Assembly: GCF_009909145.1 (NCBI RefSeq)
Contig: NZ_JAAAPJ010000006.1
Location: forward strand, 554,189 to 618,188
Direction: 5' to 3'
Origin: Corallococcus silvisoli
Lineage (GTDB): Bacteria; Myxococcota; Myxococcia; Myxococcales; Myxococcaceae
DNA length: 64,000 nt
Positions 57,274-64,000 of this stretch are shown piece by piece. A program made the translations under genes and the position numbers. Each line of letters begins with the position of its first letter. The first letter of the stretch is position 1. Below the pieces are notes generated by a model, which saw only the letters and a program-made list of their open reading frames with translations, was not told the origin of the DNA and searched no databases.

Positions 57274-58629
57274 TCAGCGCCGGGCGAAGTCCACGCCCAC
57301 GCCCGCGCCCGCGCTCACCCCGCGCACCAGCGAGCCGTCCGGCTGAGGGAAGTGCAGGGTCGCGCCGGAAGCCCAGACGTACATCGCGGGCAGCACGCGC
57401 TGCCGGAACTCCGCCGCCACCGAGTAGCGGGGCCGGTCGCCCAGCCCCATCACCACCACGCGCGCGATGCCGCGAGTCTCGCCGCCCGGGCTGCTGACGC
57501 TCAGGGACACGTCGCCGTCCGCGCGGCCGAAGGCGGAGTACTCCACGGCGCCGCTGGCCACGACCTCCGACGAGTCCGGACCGTCGCCCTGCGCCACCGA
57601 CACCTCCATGTAGCCGGAGAAGTCCTTGGGCACGCGCTGGTCGGCCTGGGGCTCCTCGGAGAGGCCCACGGCGGAGAAGCGCGCCAGCTCGTAGCCCGCG
57701 CCGAAGAAGCCGAAGCGGAAGCCGCCCCCCTGACGGCGCCCCTGCAAGGTGACGCTGAGCTGCGTGCCCTTGAAGGTGCCCTCGAACGCGACGCCCAGCA
57801 GGCCGCCCAGGTCCTGCGCGCCGGCGTTGAGCCGCGCGCCGCCCGCGGCCATGGCCCACGAGCGCAGCCGCTCGCCCTTGTACATGGCGACCTCGCCGCC
57901 CACGGAGGCGACCGTGGCCTCCGGCGTCACCCCGCCGGCCTCGCCGAAGTCGTGCGCCGCGGAGGCGCGCACCAGGTAGCGGTCGAAGTTTCCCTCGCTG
58001 CCGCTGGCGATGCGGCCCAGGTCGAGCAACAGCTCCCCGGAGAAGATGCGCGCGGCGAGCACGTCGCTGGCCACCAGCTGCACGCGCGCGGGCCCCGCCG
58101 TGAAGGACAGCGTGCCGCCCGCCGGGTGGTAGTTCGGGTTGAGCTGGTTGTCGTAGCGGTTCACCAGGTAGCCGCGCCCCAGGGACTCCTCCAGGAACGG
58201 CTGGACGCGCAGGCCGAAGCGGCCCGACTCGTCGCCAATGCGCAGCAGGCGCACCACCTGTCCGTAGTCGCTGCGCTCATCCCAGTCCTCGCGCCGGAGC
58301 CACGCGCCGTAGTCCTCGTCCTTCTGCTCGGGCGGGTTGTCCAGCAGCCGGAAGCGCAGCGGCGCGCCCAGCATGAACGCGAAGTCCTCGCCGCCATCCA
58401 CGCCCAGCGACGGGTACGCGTACGCGAACAGGTCCTGCTCTCCGCCCCGCGTCCCCGACGGGAAGCTCAGCGGCCCCACCTCCAGCAGCGCCCGGAAGCC
58501 GATGCCCCCCGAGCTCGTTGACGACGGGGATCCGGAGGACTCCTCCTGCGGATCATTCGGCACCTCCTCGAGGGTCGAGGACTGGGTGTGAAGCAGGGCG
58601 AGGAGGGCCACGAAGGGAGCACCAGTCAT
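57274..58629 (-). CDS. Large outer-membrane beta-barrel protein
   Basis: The 451 residues begin with a hydrophobic signal stretch (GAPFVALLALLHTQSS). Alternating amphipathic strands fill the rest (for example FRLLDNPPEQKDEDYGAWL, FGLRVQPFLEESLGRGYLV, FRFGFFGAGYELARFSAVGL). It ends in VGVDFARR. Residues about 85-115 carry acidic and polar loops that could face the outside. No conserved family motif was found. A strong hairpin 43 bp upstream of its start terminates transcription of the lipoprotein gene, so it has its own promoter. Confidence 0.72.
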   Translation of the reverse strand: MTGAPFVALLALLHTQSSTLEEVPNDPQEESSGSPSSTSSGGIGFRALLEVGPLSFPSGTRGGEQDLFAYAYPSLGVDGGEDFAFMLGAPLRFRLLDNPPEQKDEDYGAWLRREDWDERSDYGQVVRLLRIGDESGRFGLRVQPFLEESLGRGYLVNRYDNQLNPNYHPAGGTLSFTAGPARVQLVASDVLAARIFSGELLLDLGRIASGSEGNFDRYLVRASAAHDFGEAGGVTPEATVASVGGEVAMYKGERLRSWAMAAGGARLNAGAQDLGGLLGVAFEGTFKGTQLSVTLQGRRQGGGFRFGFFGAGYELARFSAVGLSEEPQADQRVPKDFSGYMEVSVAQGDGPDSSEVVASGAVEYSAFGRADGDVSLSVSSPGGETRGIARVVVMGLGDRPRYSVAAEFRQRVLPAMYVWASGATLHFPQPDGSLVRGVSAGAGVGVDFARR

Positions 58630-58671
58630 TGGTGCTCACTCTAGTTGGCGCGACGAAGGCTGGACAGACGA

Positions 58672-58709
58672 ATACCCGGTGAAGCCCACGCGCGGGGCTT
58701 ACCGGGTAT
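58672..58709. terminator. Strong hairpin after the lipoprotein gene
   Basis: Arms of about 15 bp (58672-58687 with 58695-58709) with one bulged base and a 7-base loop lie 18 bp past the stop of the minus-strand lipoprotein gene. The stem includes AT pairs at its ends. It is one of the best terminators in the window and isolates that gene from the barrel gene. Confidence 0.78.
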
Positions 58710-58727
58710 CCGCCTTCGCGCGGGCTG

Positions 58728-59180
58728 CTAGTTCGCGGGAGTCGGTGTGGCGTCCGTGTCCACCCGCGAGTCCGAGCGGGAATCGTCCACGCCGTTGTCG
58801 AGCGCGCCGGGCTCGTCGGCCACGTCGCGCTTGCCGTCGATGCTCACGTCGCCCGAGCCGCCGGTGCCGTCCTCTTCACGGACGTTGCGGTCTGGGTTCA
58901 CCGCGCCCGCGGGGCCCTGGGGGGCGTCCAGGTCGGTGGGCGTGTTCTGCTGCACGTCCCACTTCTGTCCGTCCTGGACCTTCACGGCCTCGTTGGCGGA
59001 GCCAGAGCCGCCGGTGGCCTCGCTGTCCTGGGCGTCCGGGCTCGCGGAGGGGGTGCCCGCCGTGCCCGAGCCGCCCACGGCACCGGCCTCCGGTGACGAG
59101 GCCTCGCGCGTGTTCGCGGAGTGGCTGGCGCAGCCGTACAGCGACAGGGCGGCGATCGCCGCCATCAGTGAAAGCTTCAT
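58728..59180 (-). CDS. Disordered outer lipoprotein
   Basis: The 150 residues have a lipoprotein signal MKLSLMAAIAALSLYGCASH with the lipobox Cys at residue 17. The mature part is unstructured and rich in Gly, Ser, Asp and Pro, with short repeats of GGSG and D-x-x-D groups. No fold or family was recognised; an acidic surface spacer is the best guess. ATG 59180 has a GGAGAG site. It is divergent from the BlaI-like gene across about 235 bp. Confidence 0.75.
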   Translation of the reverse strand: MKLSLMAAIAALSLYGCASHSANTREASSPEAGAVGGSGTAGTPSASPDAQDSEATGGSGSANEAVKVQDGQKWDVQQNTPTDLDAPQGPAGAVNPDRNVREEDGTGGSGDVSIDGKRDVADEPGALDNGVDDSRSDSRVDTDATPTPAN

Positions 59181-59363
59181 GGGGACTCTCCAATGCGTGT
59201 CGGGTTTCGTCTTCCGGAAATCTGGTTGCCCCGCCGACAGGGACAAGGACGCACACGAGGCGTCGCTACCTGGCCCGCTCCTGGGCAAGCAGGGAGGCAG
59301 GCACAGCGGGCCTTCCCACCCGCGGCCCCTTGTCGCTCCCACCCAACCGGACGCGACACCCGC

Positions 59364-59416
59364 TTGACTACGCCTGTAGTCAGTCGTACCTTGCTGCCTG
59401 ACTACAGGTGTCGTCA
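59364..59416 (+). promoter_or_regulatory. BlaI-like promoter with two operators
   Basis: A -35 (TTGACT, 59364-59369) and -10 (TACCTT, 59387-59392) are separated by 17 bp. Operator 1 (59365-59382) is a perfect 7-4-7 dyad TGACTAC/GTAGTCA overlapping the -35. Operator 2 (59399-59416) has the same half-site with one mismatch and ends at the first base of the start codon. Centres are 34 bp apart. This matches BlaI/MecI-type repression of its own operon. Confidence 0.85.
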
Positions 59417-59814
59417 TGAAGAAGGCGGGTGGCATGAAGAAGCCGGTGGGAGAGCAGGAGCTGGCGGTGCTGCGGTACGTGGCCGAGCACGGACCCGTAA
59501 CGGTGGGAGAGGTGGCGGAGCGCTTCGGTGAGGCGCAAGGGCTGGCGCGGTCCACCATCCTGACGGTGATGGAGCGGCTGCGGCTCAAGGGGCACCTGAC
59601 CCGGAGCAAGGTGGACGGGGTGTTCCAGTACGCCTCGCCGGTGGCGACGCAGGAGCTGCTGCGCGACGTGGTGGGGACCTTCGTGCAGCGCACGCTCTCG
59701 GGGTCGCTGTCGCCGTTCGTGACGTACCTGTCCGAGACCGAGGACGTGTCCGACGAGGAGCTGAAGCAGCTCCAGGACGTCGTGGCCCGCCTGCGCCAGA
59801 AGCGGAAGGAGTGA
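59416..59814 (+). CDS. BlaI/MecI/CopY-family transcriptional repressor
   Basis: A 132-residue winged-helix regulator. The core is GEQELAVLRYVAEHGPVTV, ARSTILTVMERLRLKGHLTR and FQYASPV, with a C-terminal dimer helix (VSDEELKQLQDVVARLRQKR). This matches BlaI/CopY repressors that bind TACA-x-x-TGTA-like dyads, and two such dyads overlap its promoter. In classical systems, BlaI is cut by the membrane protease BlaR1, which is encoded next here. The natural signal in myxobacteria need not be a beta-lactam. ATG 59416 lies within operator 2. Confidence 0.93.
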   Translation: MKKAGGMKKPVGEQELAVLRYVAEHGPVTVGEVAERFGEAQGLARSTILTVMERLRLKGHLTRSKVDGVFQYASPVATQELLRDVVGTFVQRTLSGSLSPFVTYLSETEDVSDEELKQLQDVVARLRQKRKE

Positions 59815-59819
59815 GCGCC

Positions 59820-62126
59820 ATGACCTCCCCCATGACCTTTGGAGACTGGCTTCAGCCGTGGTGGTCGTCCTGGTCGGAGTCGCTGTGGCGCGCCTCGTGG
59901 CAGGGGGCGCTCTGCGCGCTGCTGGTGTGGGGCGTGGCCCGGGCGCTGCCGCGCCTGCCCGCGTCCCTGCGCGCGGGCCTGTGGTGGTTGGTGGCGCTCA
60001 AGTTCGTGCTCACGCTGGGGTGGCCCCGGCCGATGCCGATCGCGCTGCTGCCCGCGGAGGGTGGGGCGACCCTGGAGCGCACCGGGACGCCGGGCCCCGT
60101 GTCCCTGGACGGGCGGACGTCCGGATCCGCGGCCCACACCGTGTCGCCAGCGGCGGTGACACCGGCCGTGACCGTGTCAGGCACCGGGAGCGGCGCGGCT
60201 GCATTGGAGGATGCGCGCCCGTCGCGGGCGGCGGGCGCCGGGGTCTTGAGGGCCGGGACGGCGGATGCGGAAGCGCGCGGCCCGCGTGCGTCCTTCATGG
60301 CCGGAGTGGCGAACGCGCTCCACGCGGTCGCGTCCTTGATGGCGGGAGCATGGGCGTCGCTCCGAGAGCACCCGTGGGGGGTGGGCGGACTGTGGACGCT
60401 GCTGTTCGCCTGGGGCGCCGGCGTGGTCTGGCAGGTGCGGGGCCACGTGCGTGCATGGCGGCAGGTGCAGGGCATGCGTGAGCGTGCGCGGCCCTTCCGT
60501 CACCCGGTGCTGGAGGAGGAGGCGGAGTTCCTCGCGATGGAAGCGGGCCTGCGCCGTCCGCCCACGCTGCTCGTCTCGGATGAGGTGGTGAGCCCGCTGG
60601 CCGCGGGGCTCATGTCGCCGGTCATCGTGCTCCCCGCGAAGGCGCTGCGCGACCTGCCCGAAGCCGCGCTGCGCATGGCGCTCGCGCATGAAGTGGCGCA
60701 CCTGCGGCGGGGGGACCTGTGGCTGGGCTGGGTGCCGGCGCTGGCGGAGACGGTCCTCTTCTTCCACCCGCTCGCGCGTCAGGCGGCCCGGGAGTACGCG
60801 CTCGCACGAGAAGAGGCATGCGACGCGGAGGCCCTGCGCCTCACCGGCGCGGAGCCCGCGGACTACGGCGAGCTGCTCATCGCCTTTGGCATCACCCGGC
60901 CTCCGGGCAGCGCAGCGGCGCTCGGGGCGTCGGCCCACCTTCACGCGCTGCACAGGAGGCTCCGCATGCTGGAACATGTCGATGTCGTCCCCACCCGTCC
61001 CCGCTGGTGGTTGAAGGGAGCGGTGTTCGTCCTCGGCGCCGTGGCCCTGCTGCCCTTCCAGGTCGTCGCCAAGGCGCCCGCGGACACCACCCAACCCGCG
61101 AAGGACGCGGGGACAGGCTCGAACTCCGCCAACGTCAATGCACCGACCGTCCCCCGTGCCCCGGCTCCCATCACGGCGGGCTCCAGGACCGCGCCTCCGG
61201 CGCCTCCTGCTCCTGTCGTGCCTCCCGCGCCGCCCACTCCCGTCGTGGCCCGGGTTCCGCCCACTCCCGCCGTGGCCCCGGTCCCTCCCGCGCCGCCTGC
61301 TCCCGTCGTGGCCCGGGTTCCGCCCGCTCCCGTGGCCCCGGTCCCTCCCGCGCCGCCCATGAGCCCGCGCATCGCCAGCGCGCCGCCTCCGATGCCCGCG
61401 ACGCCCAGTCTCGCGGCCGCGCCTCGGCCCCCGAGTCCTCCGCCCGAGCCGCCGGACCTGGAGGACGGCGAGACCTTCGCGTACCTCTCGGATGGCCGGA
61501 CGATGATGTCCGGCTCCACGGAGGACCTGTACCTGGCGCGCACCTTCAAGCAGCCGGGCAAGGACCTCCTCTTCGTGCGCCGCGACAACAAGCCCCTGGT
61601 GATCCGCGACGCGAAGACGCTCGAGCAGGTGCGCGACCTGATGAACGACGAGCGCAAGATCGGCGACTCACAGGGCGCGCTGGGCAAGCAGCAGGCCGCG
61701 CTGGGCAAGCAGCAGGCCGCGCTGGGGCAGAAGCAGGCGGAGCTCGCCTATCCCCAGGCGCAGCTCGTGTCGAAGCACATGGCCATCGCGTCCCGCCGCG
61801 CCGACATCGCCATGGAGCGCACCCGCATCGCCATGCTCGAGGACGGGCCGGAGAAGGACCGCCAGGAGGCCGAACTCGACAAGCGCGACGAGGCGCTCGA
61901 CAAGGAGGGCGCGGGGCTCGACCAGCAGCAGGAGGAGATCGGCCGGAAGATGGAGGCCCTGGGCGACCAGCAGGCGAAGCTGGGCGAGGAGCAGGCGAAG
62001 CTGGGCGAGCAGCAGGCGAAGCTGGGCGAGGAGCAGGCTGCCCGGAGCCGCGTGCAGCTGAAGAAGATCCGGGACCTCATCGACGAGGCCATCCGCAAGG
62101 GCCTGGCCGAGCCTCTGCCCACCTGA
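59820..62126 (+). CDS. BlaR1/M56-family membrane metalloprotease with coiled-coil C-terminus
   Basis: A 768-residue sensor protease. Transmembrane helices lie near residues 12-60, 178-200 and 395-410. The zinc protease motif HEVAH is at 290-294, preceded by VSPLAAGLMSPVIVLPA and followed by an M56-type Glu region (REYALAREEACDAEALRL). Unlike classical BlaR1 it has no penicillin-binding domain. Instead there is a Pro/Val-rich linker (about 440-530), a short beta region, and a Gln/Leu/Glu coiled coil with repeats of the type LGKQQAA and KLGEEQA (about 615-755). ATG 59820 follows AAGGAG; it overlaps little with BlaI. It should cleave the BlaI-like repressor on an unknown signal. Confidence 0.9.
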   Translation: MTSPMTFGDWLQPWWSSWSESLWRASWQGALCALLVWGVARALPRLPASLRAGLWWLVALKFVLTLGWPRPMPIALLPAEGGATLERTGTPGPVSLDGRTSGSAAHTVSPAAVTPAVTVSGTGSGAAALEDARPSRAAGAGVLRAGTADAEARGPRASFMAGVANALHAVASLMAGAWASLREHPWGVGGLWTLLFAWGAGVVWQVRGHVRAWRQVQGMRERARPFRHPVLEEEAEFLAMEAGLRRPPTLLVSDEVVSPLAAGLMSPVIVLPAKALRDLPEAALRMALAHEVAHLRRGDLWLGWVPALAETVLFFHPLARQAAREYALAREEACDAEALRLTGAEPADYGELLIAFGITRPPGSAAALGASAHLHALHRRLRMLEHVDVVPTRPRWWLKGAVFVLGAVALLPFQVVAKAPADTTQPAKDAGTGSNSANVNAPTVPRAPAPITAGSRTAPPAPPAPVVPPAPPTPVVARVPPTPAVAPVPPAPPAPVVARVPPAPVAPVPPAPPMSPRIASAPPPMPATPSLAAAPRPPSPPPEPPDLEDGETFAYLSDGRTMMSGSTEDLYLARTFKQPGKDLLFVRRDNKPLVIRDAKTLEQVRDLMNDERKIGDSQGALGKQQAALGKQQAALGQKQAELAYPQAQLVSKHMAIASRRADIAMERTRIAMLEDGPEKDRQEAELDKRDEALDKEGAGLDQQQEEIGRKMEALGDQQAKLGEEQAKLGEQQAKLGEEQAARSRVQLKKIRDLIDEAIRKGLAEPLPT

Positions 62127-62211
62127 GGACGGAGGGCGCGGCCCCTCGGTGACGGCGCACGCGGGGTTCCCTATACCGGGACCCGTGGTGAAGCCTGTCC
62201 CGGAGGTCGCC

Positions 62212-63927
62212 ATGTCCGCCGCCGTCCCGCAGTCAACGTCACGCACCACCATCGACATCCTGGTGCGCCGGGTCCGTGAGGGCTCGGGCGCGTGGGTGAG
62301 GCTCGCCCTCACGGAGCGCATCCGGCTCCTGGAGGACCTGCGCCACGCGTACGCAGCCATCGCGGAGCCGAGCGTTCGAGCGGCCTGCGAGGCCAAGGGC
62401 ATCGACCCCGGCGGGCCGCTCGCGGGAGAGGAGTGGCTCGCCGGGCCCATGGTGGTGGTGCGCAGCCTGCGTCTGCTGTCGGACGCGCTGAAGGACATCC
62501 AGCGGCACGGCGTGCCCGTCATCCCCCGCAAGCACCTGCGCACGCTGGAGGACGGACGGCTCGCCGCTCGGCTGTACCCCCGCGACGCGCTGGAGGGAGT
62601 GCTGCTGCCCGGCAACGTGGGCGAGGTCTACTTCCAGCCCGGCGTCACCGCGGACAACCTGCGCGAACACCAGGCGTCCTTCTACCGCCAGCCCCACCAG
62701 GGCCGCGTCTGCGCGGTGCTGGGGGGCGGCAACGTCAACTCCATCCCGCCGCTGGACTGCCTCTCCAAGCTCTTCGTCGAGGGCACCGTCTGCGTGCTCA
62801 AGATGAACCCCGTCAACGCGTACCTGGGCCCGTTCCTGGAGCAGGCCTTCGCCCCGCTCATCGCGCGCGACGCGCTGGCCCTCGTGTATGGCGGCGCGGA
62901 AGAAGGCGCGCAGCTGGTGGAGCACGACGCGGTGGACGAGGTGCACATCACCGGCAGCGACCGCACCCACGACGCGCTCGTGTGGGGCCCGCCCGGCCCG
63001 GAGTCCGACGCGCGCCGCCAGCGGAACGAACCGCTGCTCACGAAGCACGTGTCCAGCGAGCTGGGCAACATCTCCCCCGTGGTGGTGGTGCCGGGCCCGT
63101 ACTCGGACGGCGAGCTGCGCTTCCAGGCGGACGACGTCGCCGGCATGGTCGCCAACAACGCGTCCTTCAACTGCAACGCGGCGAAGCTGCTGGTGCAGCC
63201 GAAGGACTGGAGCCGGCGCGGCGCGCTGGTGGACCGCATCCAGGCGAGCCTTGGCCATGCCCCCCTGCGCCGCGCGTACTACCCGGGCGCGGACGAGCGC
63301 TGGCGCCAGTTCACCGAGGGCCGCGCGGGGTTGCGGCTCGTGGGCCAGCCCGGCGAGGGCGACCTGGCCTACGCGCTGATTCCGGACGTGGACCCCGCGA
63401 ACACGCAGGACCGCGTCTTCCGGAACGAACCCTGGTGCACGGTGCTGTCGGAGACGGGCCTGCCGGGGTCCGATGACCCGGTGGCCTTCCTGGAGGCCGC
63501 GGTGGCGTTCCTCAACGGCAAGGTGTGGGGCACCCTCAACGCGACGCTCATCGTCCACCCGAAGTCCCTCAAGGACCCGAAGGTGCGGGCGGCGGTGGAG
63601 AAGGCGGTGCGCGAGCTGCGCTACGGCACCGTGGCGCTCAACACCTGGCCCGCGGCGGCGTACGCCCTGGGCAGCCTGCCCTGGGGCGGCCACCCGTCCG
63701 CGTCGTTGCGGGACATCCAGAGCGGGCAGGGCTGGGTGCACAACACGTCCATGCTGGAGTCCGTGGAGAAGGCGGTGCTGCGCGCCCCGCTCACGTCCAT
63801 GCCCGCCCCCCCGTGGGTTCCGGGGCACCGGGGCCTGGCGGAGCTGGGCCGCCGGTTGACGGAATTCGAGCAGTCCCCGTCCTGGTGGAAGGTGCCGGGT
63901 GTCGCCCTGGCCGCGCTGCGCCGCTAG
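62212..63927 (+). CDS. Aldehyde dehydrogenase-family protein
   Basis: A 571-residue NAD(P)-dependent oxidoreductase of the ALDH superfamily. The catalytic Cys is C321 in NNASFNCNAA, and the general-base Glu is E283 in SSELGNISPVVVV. Further family blocks are VLGGGNVNSIPPLDCLSKL and VHITGSD, with VWGTLNATLIVHP late in the protein. It oxidises an aldehyde or works as an acyl/semialdehyde reductase; the substrate is unknown. ATG 62212 has a GGAGG site 5 bases away. Its stop TAG lies within a CTAG (63924-63927) that borders a likely insertion element. Confidence 0.88.
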   Translation: MSAAVPQSTSRTTIDILVRRVREGSGAWVRLALTERIRLLEDLRHAYAAIAEPSVRAACEAKGIDPGGPLAGEEWLAGPMVVVRSLRLLSDALKDIQRHGVPVIPRKHLRTLEDGRLAARLYPRDALEGVLLPGNVGEVYFQPGVTADNLREHQASFYRQPHQGRVCAVLGGGNVNSIPPLDCLSKLFVEGTVCVLKMNPVNAYLGPFLEQAFAPLIARDALALVYGGAEEGAQLVEHDAVDEVHITGSDRTHDALVWGPPGPESDARRQRNEPLLTKHVSSELGNISPVVVVPGPYSDGELRFQADDVAGMVANNASFNCNAAKLLVQPKDWSRRGALVDRIQASLGHAPLRRAYYPGADERWRQFTEGRAGLRLVGQPGEGDLAYALIPDVDPANTQDRVFRNEPWCTVLSETGLPGSDDPVAFLEAAVAFLNGKVWGTLNATLIVHPKSLKDPKVRAAVEKAVRELRYGTVALNTWPAAAYALGSLPWGGHPSASLRDIQSGQGWVHNTSMLESVEKAVLRAPLTSMPAPPWVPGHRGLAELGRRLTEFEQSPSWWKVPGVALAALRR

Positions 63928-64000
63928 GCCGTGTCTGATGGATGCAGGTGGCGCAGGTAGGAGAAGATGAGCGCCACCTGCACCAGGGCCAGGTAGTTGA
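63924..64000 (-). CDS. C-terminal end of a transposase (IS5/IS870-like), truncated by window edge
   Basis: The minus strand encodes NYLALVQVALIFSYLRHL and six further residues before a TAG stop at 63926-63924. The Leu/Val-rich end with RHL resembles the last helix of IS5-group transposases (e.g. the LA-x-x-x-x-x-x-x-x-LRR pattern). The stop codon is formed by the CTAG at 63924-63927, so it appears to come from target DNA and not from the element. Only 24 codons are visible, so family assignment is tentative. Confidence 0.5.
   Translation of the reverse strand, partial: NYLALVQVALIFSYLRHLHPSDTA
63928..64000. mobile_element. Right-edge fragment of an insertion sequence inserted at CTAG
   Basis: A short stretch beginning GCCGTGTCTGATGG follows the CTAG at 63924-63927. 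This start fits an IS5-group terminal repeat, and CTAG is a known IS5/IS870 target site. The other end, its inverted repeat and the second CTAG copy lie outside the window, so the element is inferred. Confidence 0.45.

Overview
The window reads as chromosomal DNA of a fruiting myxobacterium, most likely Myxococcaceae (Myxococcus/Corallococcus type). The basis is about 70% G+C with strongly GC-rich third codon positions, densely packed genes on both strands, many secreted or outer-membrane proteins of unknown role, a hybrid sensor kinase, an rpoE1-like ECF sigma operon, and a geosmin synthase. No rRNA, tRNA, CRISPR array, prophage or replication origin was recognised. Gene calls rest on reading the translations and motifs; no database search was run.

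Layout. 1-7.9 kb: a left-truncated HpcH/HpaI-type lyase and an M1 aminopeptidase (minus), then a membrane protein, a secreted NlpC/P60-like protein and a monofunctional transglycosylase (plus), facing a lipoprotein/beta-barrel pair. 8-11.6 kb: a DUF2156 lysyltransferase-like protein and two unrecognised proteins that could be an effector pair. 11.7-15 kb: a redox operon (diheme peroxidase, metallophosphoesterase, cytochrome c). 15.2-21.1 kb: a large membrane/repeat protein facing mreB, a GT2 glycosyltransferase and a PLP decarboxylase. 21.3-24.4 kb: dapD and dapE with a ChrR-like zinc-finger/cupin protein between them. 24.5-30.4 kb: a histone-H1-like protein, then geosmin synthase and two Family 2B (cyclic-nucleotide-domain) encapsulin shell proteins, closed by a strong terminator. 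30.4-37.2 kb (minus): secreted proteins, a pterin dehydratase, glycerol kinase and a beta-repeat/LRR protein. 37.4-41.4 kb: small-molecule and redox genes with TetR and HxlR regulators; the TetR/NmrA intergenic space holds a 48-bp concentric palindrome. 41.4-45.8 kb: an ABC exporter operon with a CrtC/AttH-like protein. 46-52.9 kb: hybrid histidine kinase, hydrolase, DUF3467, hemF and unknowns. 52.9-54.7 kb: ECF sigma, anti-sigma and a secreted protein. 54.75-55.36 kb: a gene-free G-rich repeat tract. 55.4-59.2 kb: phospholipase D, a large outer-membrane protein and a lipoprotein. 59.4-62.1 kb: a BlaI/BlaR1-like pair with two operators. 62.2-63.9 kb: an aldehyde dehydrogenase-family protein whose stop codon lies in a CTAG that appears to be the insertion site of an IS5/IS870-type element running off the right edge.

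The most notable system is the geosmin synthase plus two encapsulin shell genes (25.1-30.4 kb). It reads as one transcription unit building a protein nanocompartment around a bifunctional sesquiterpene cyclase. The two shell paralogues differ at the phosphate-binding cassette of their inserted cyclic-nucleotide domains. The cyclase carries a related GLG-x-x-A-x-R motif in its interdomain linker and its C-terminal tail, a candidate for the cargo-loading signal.
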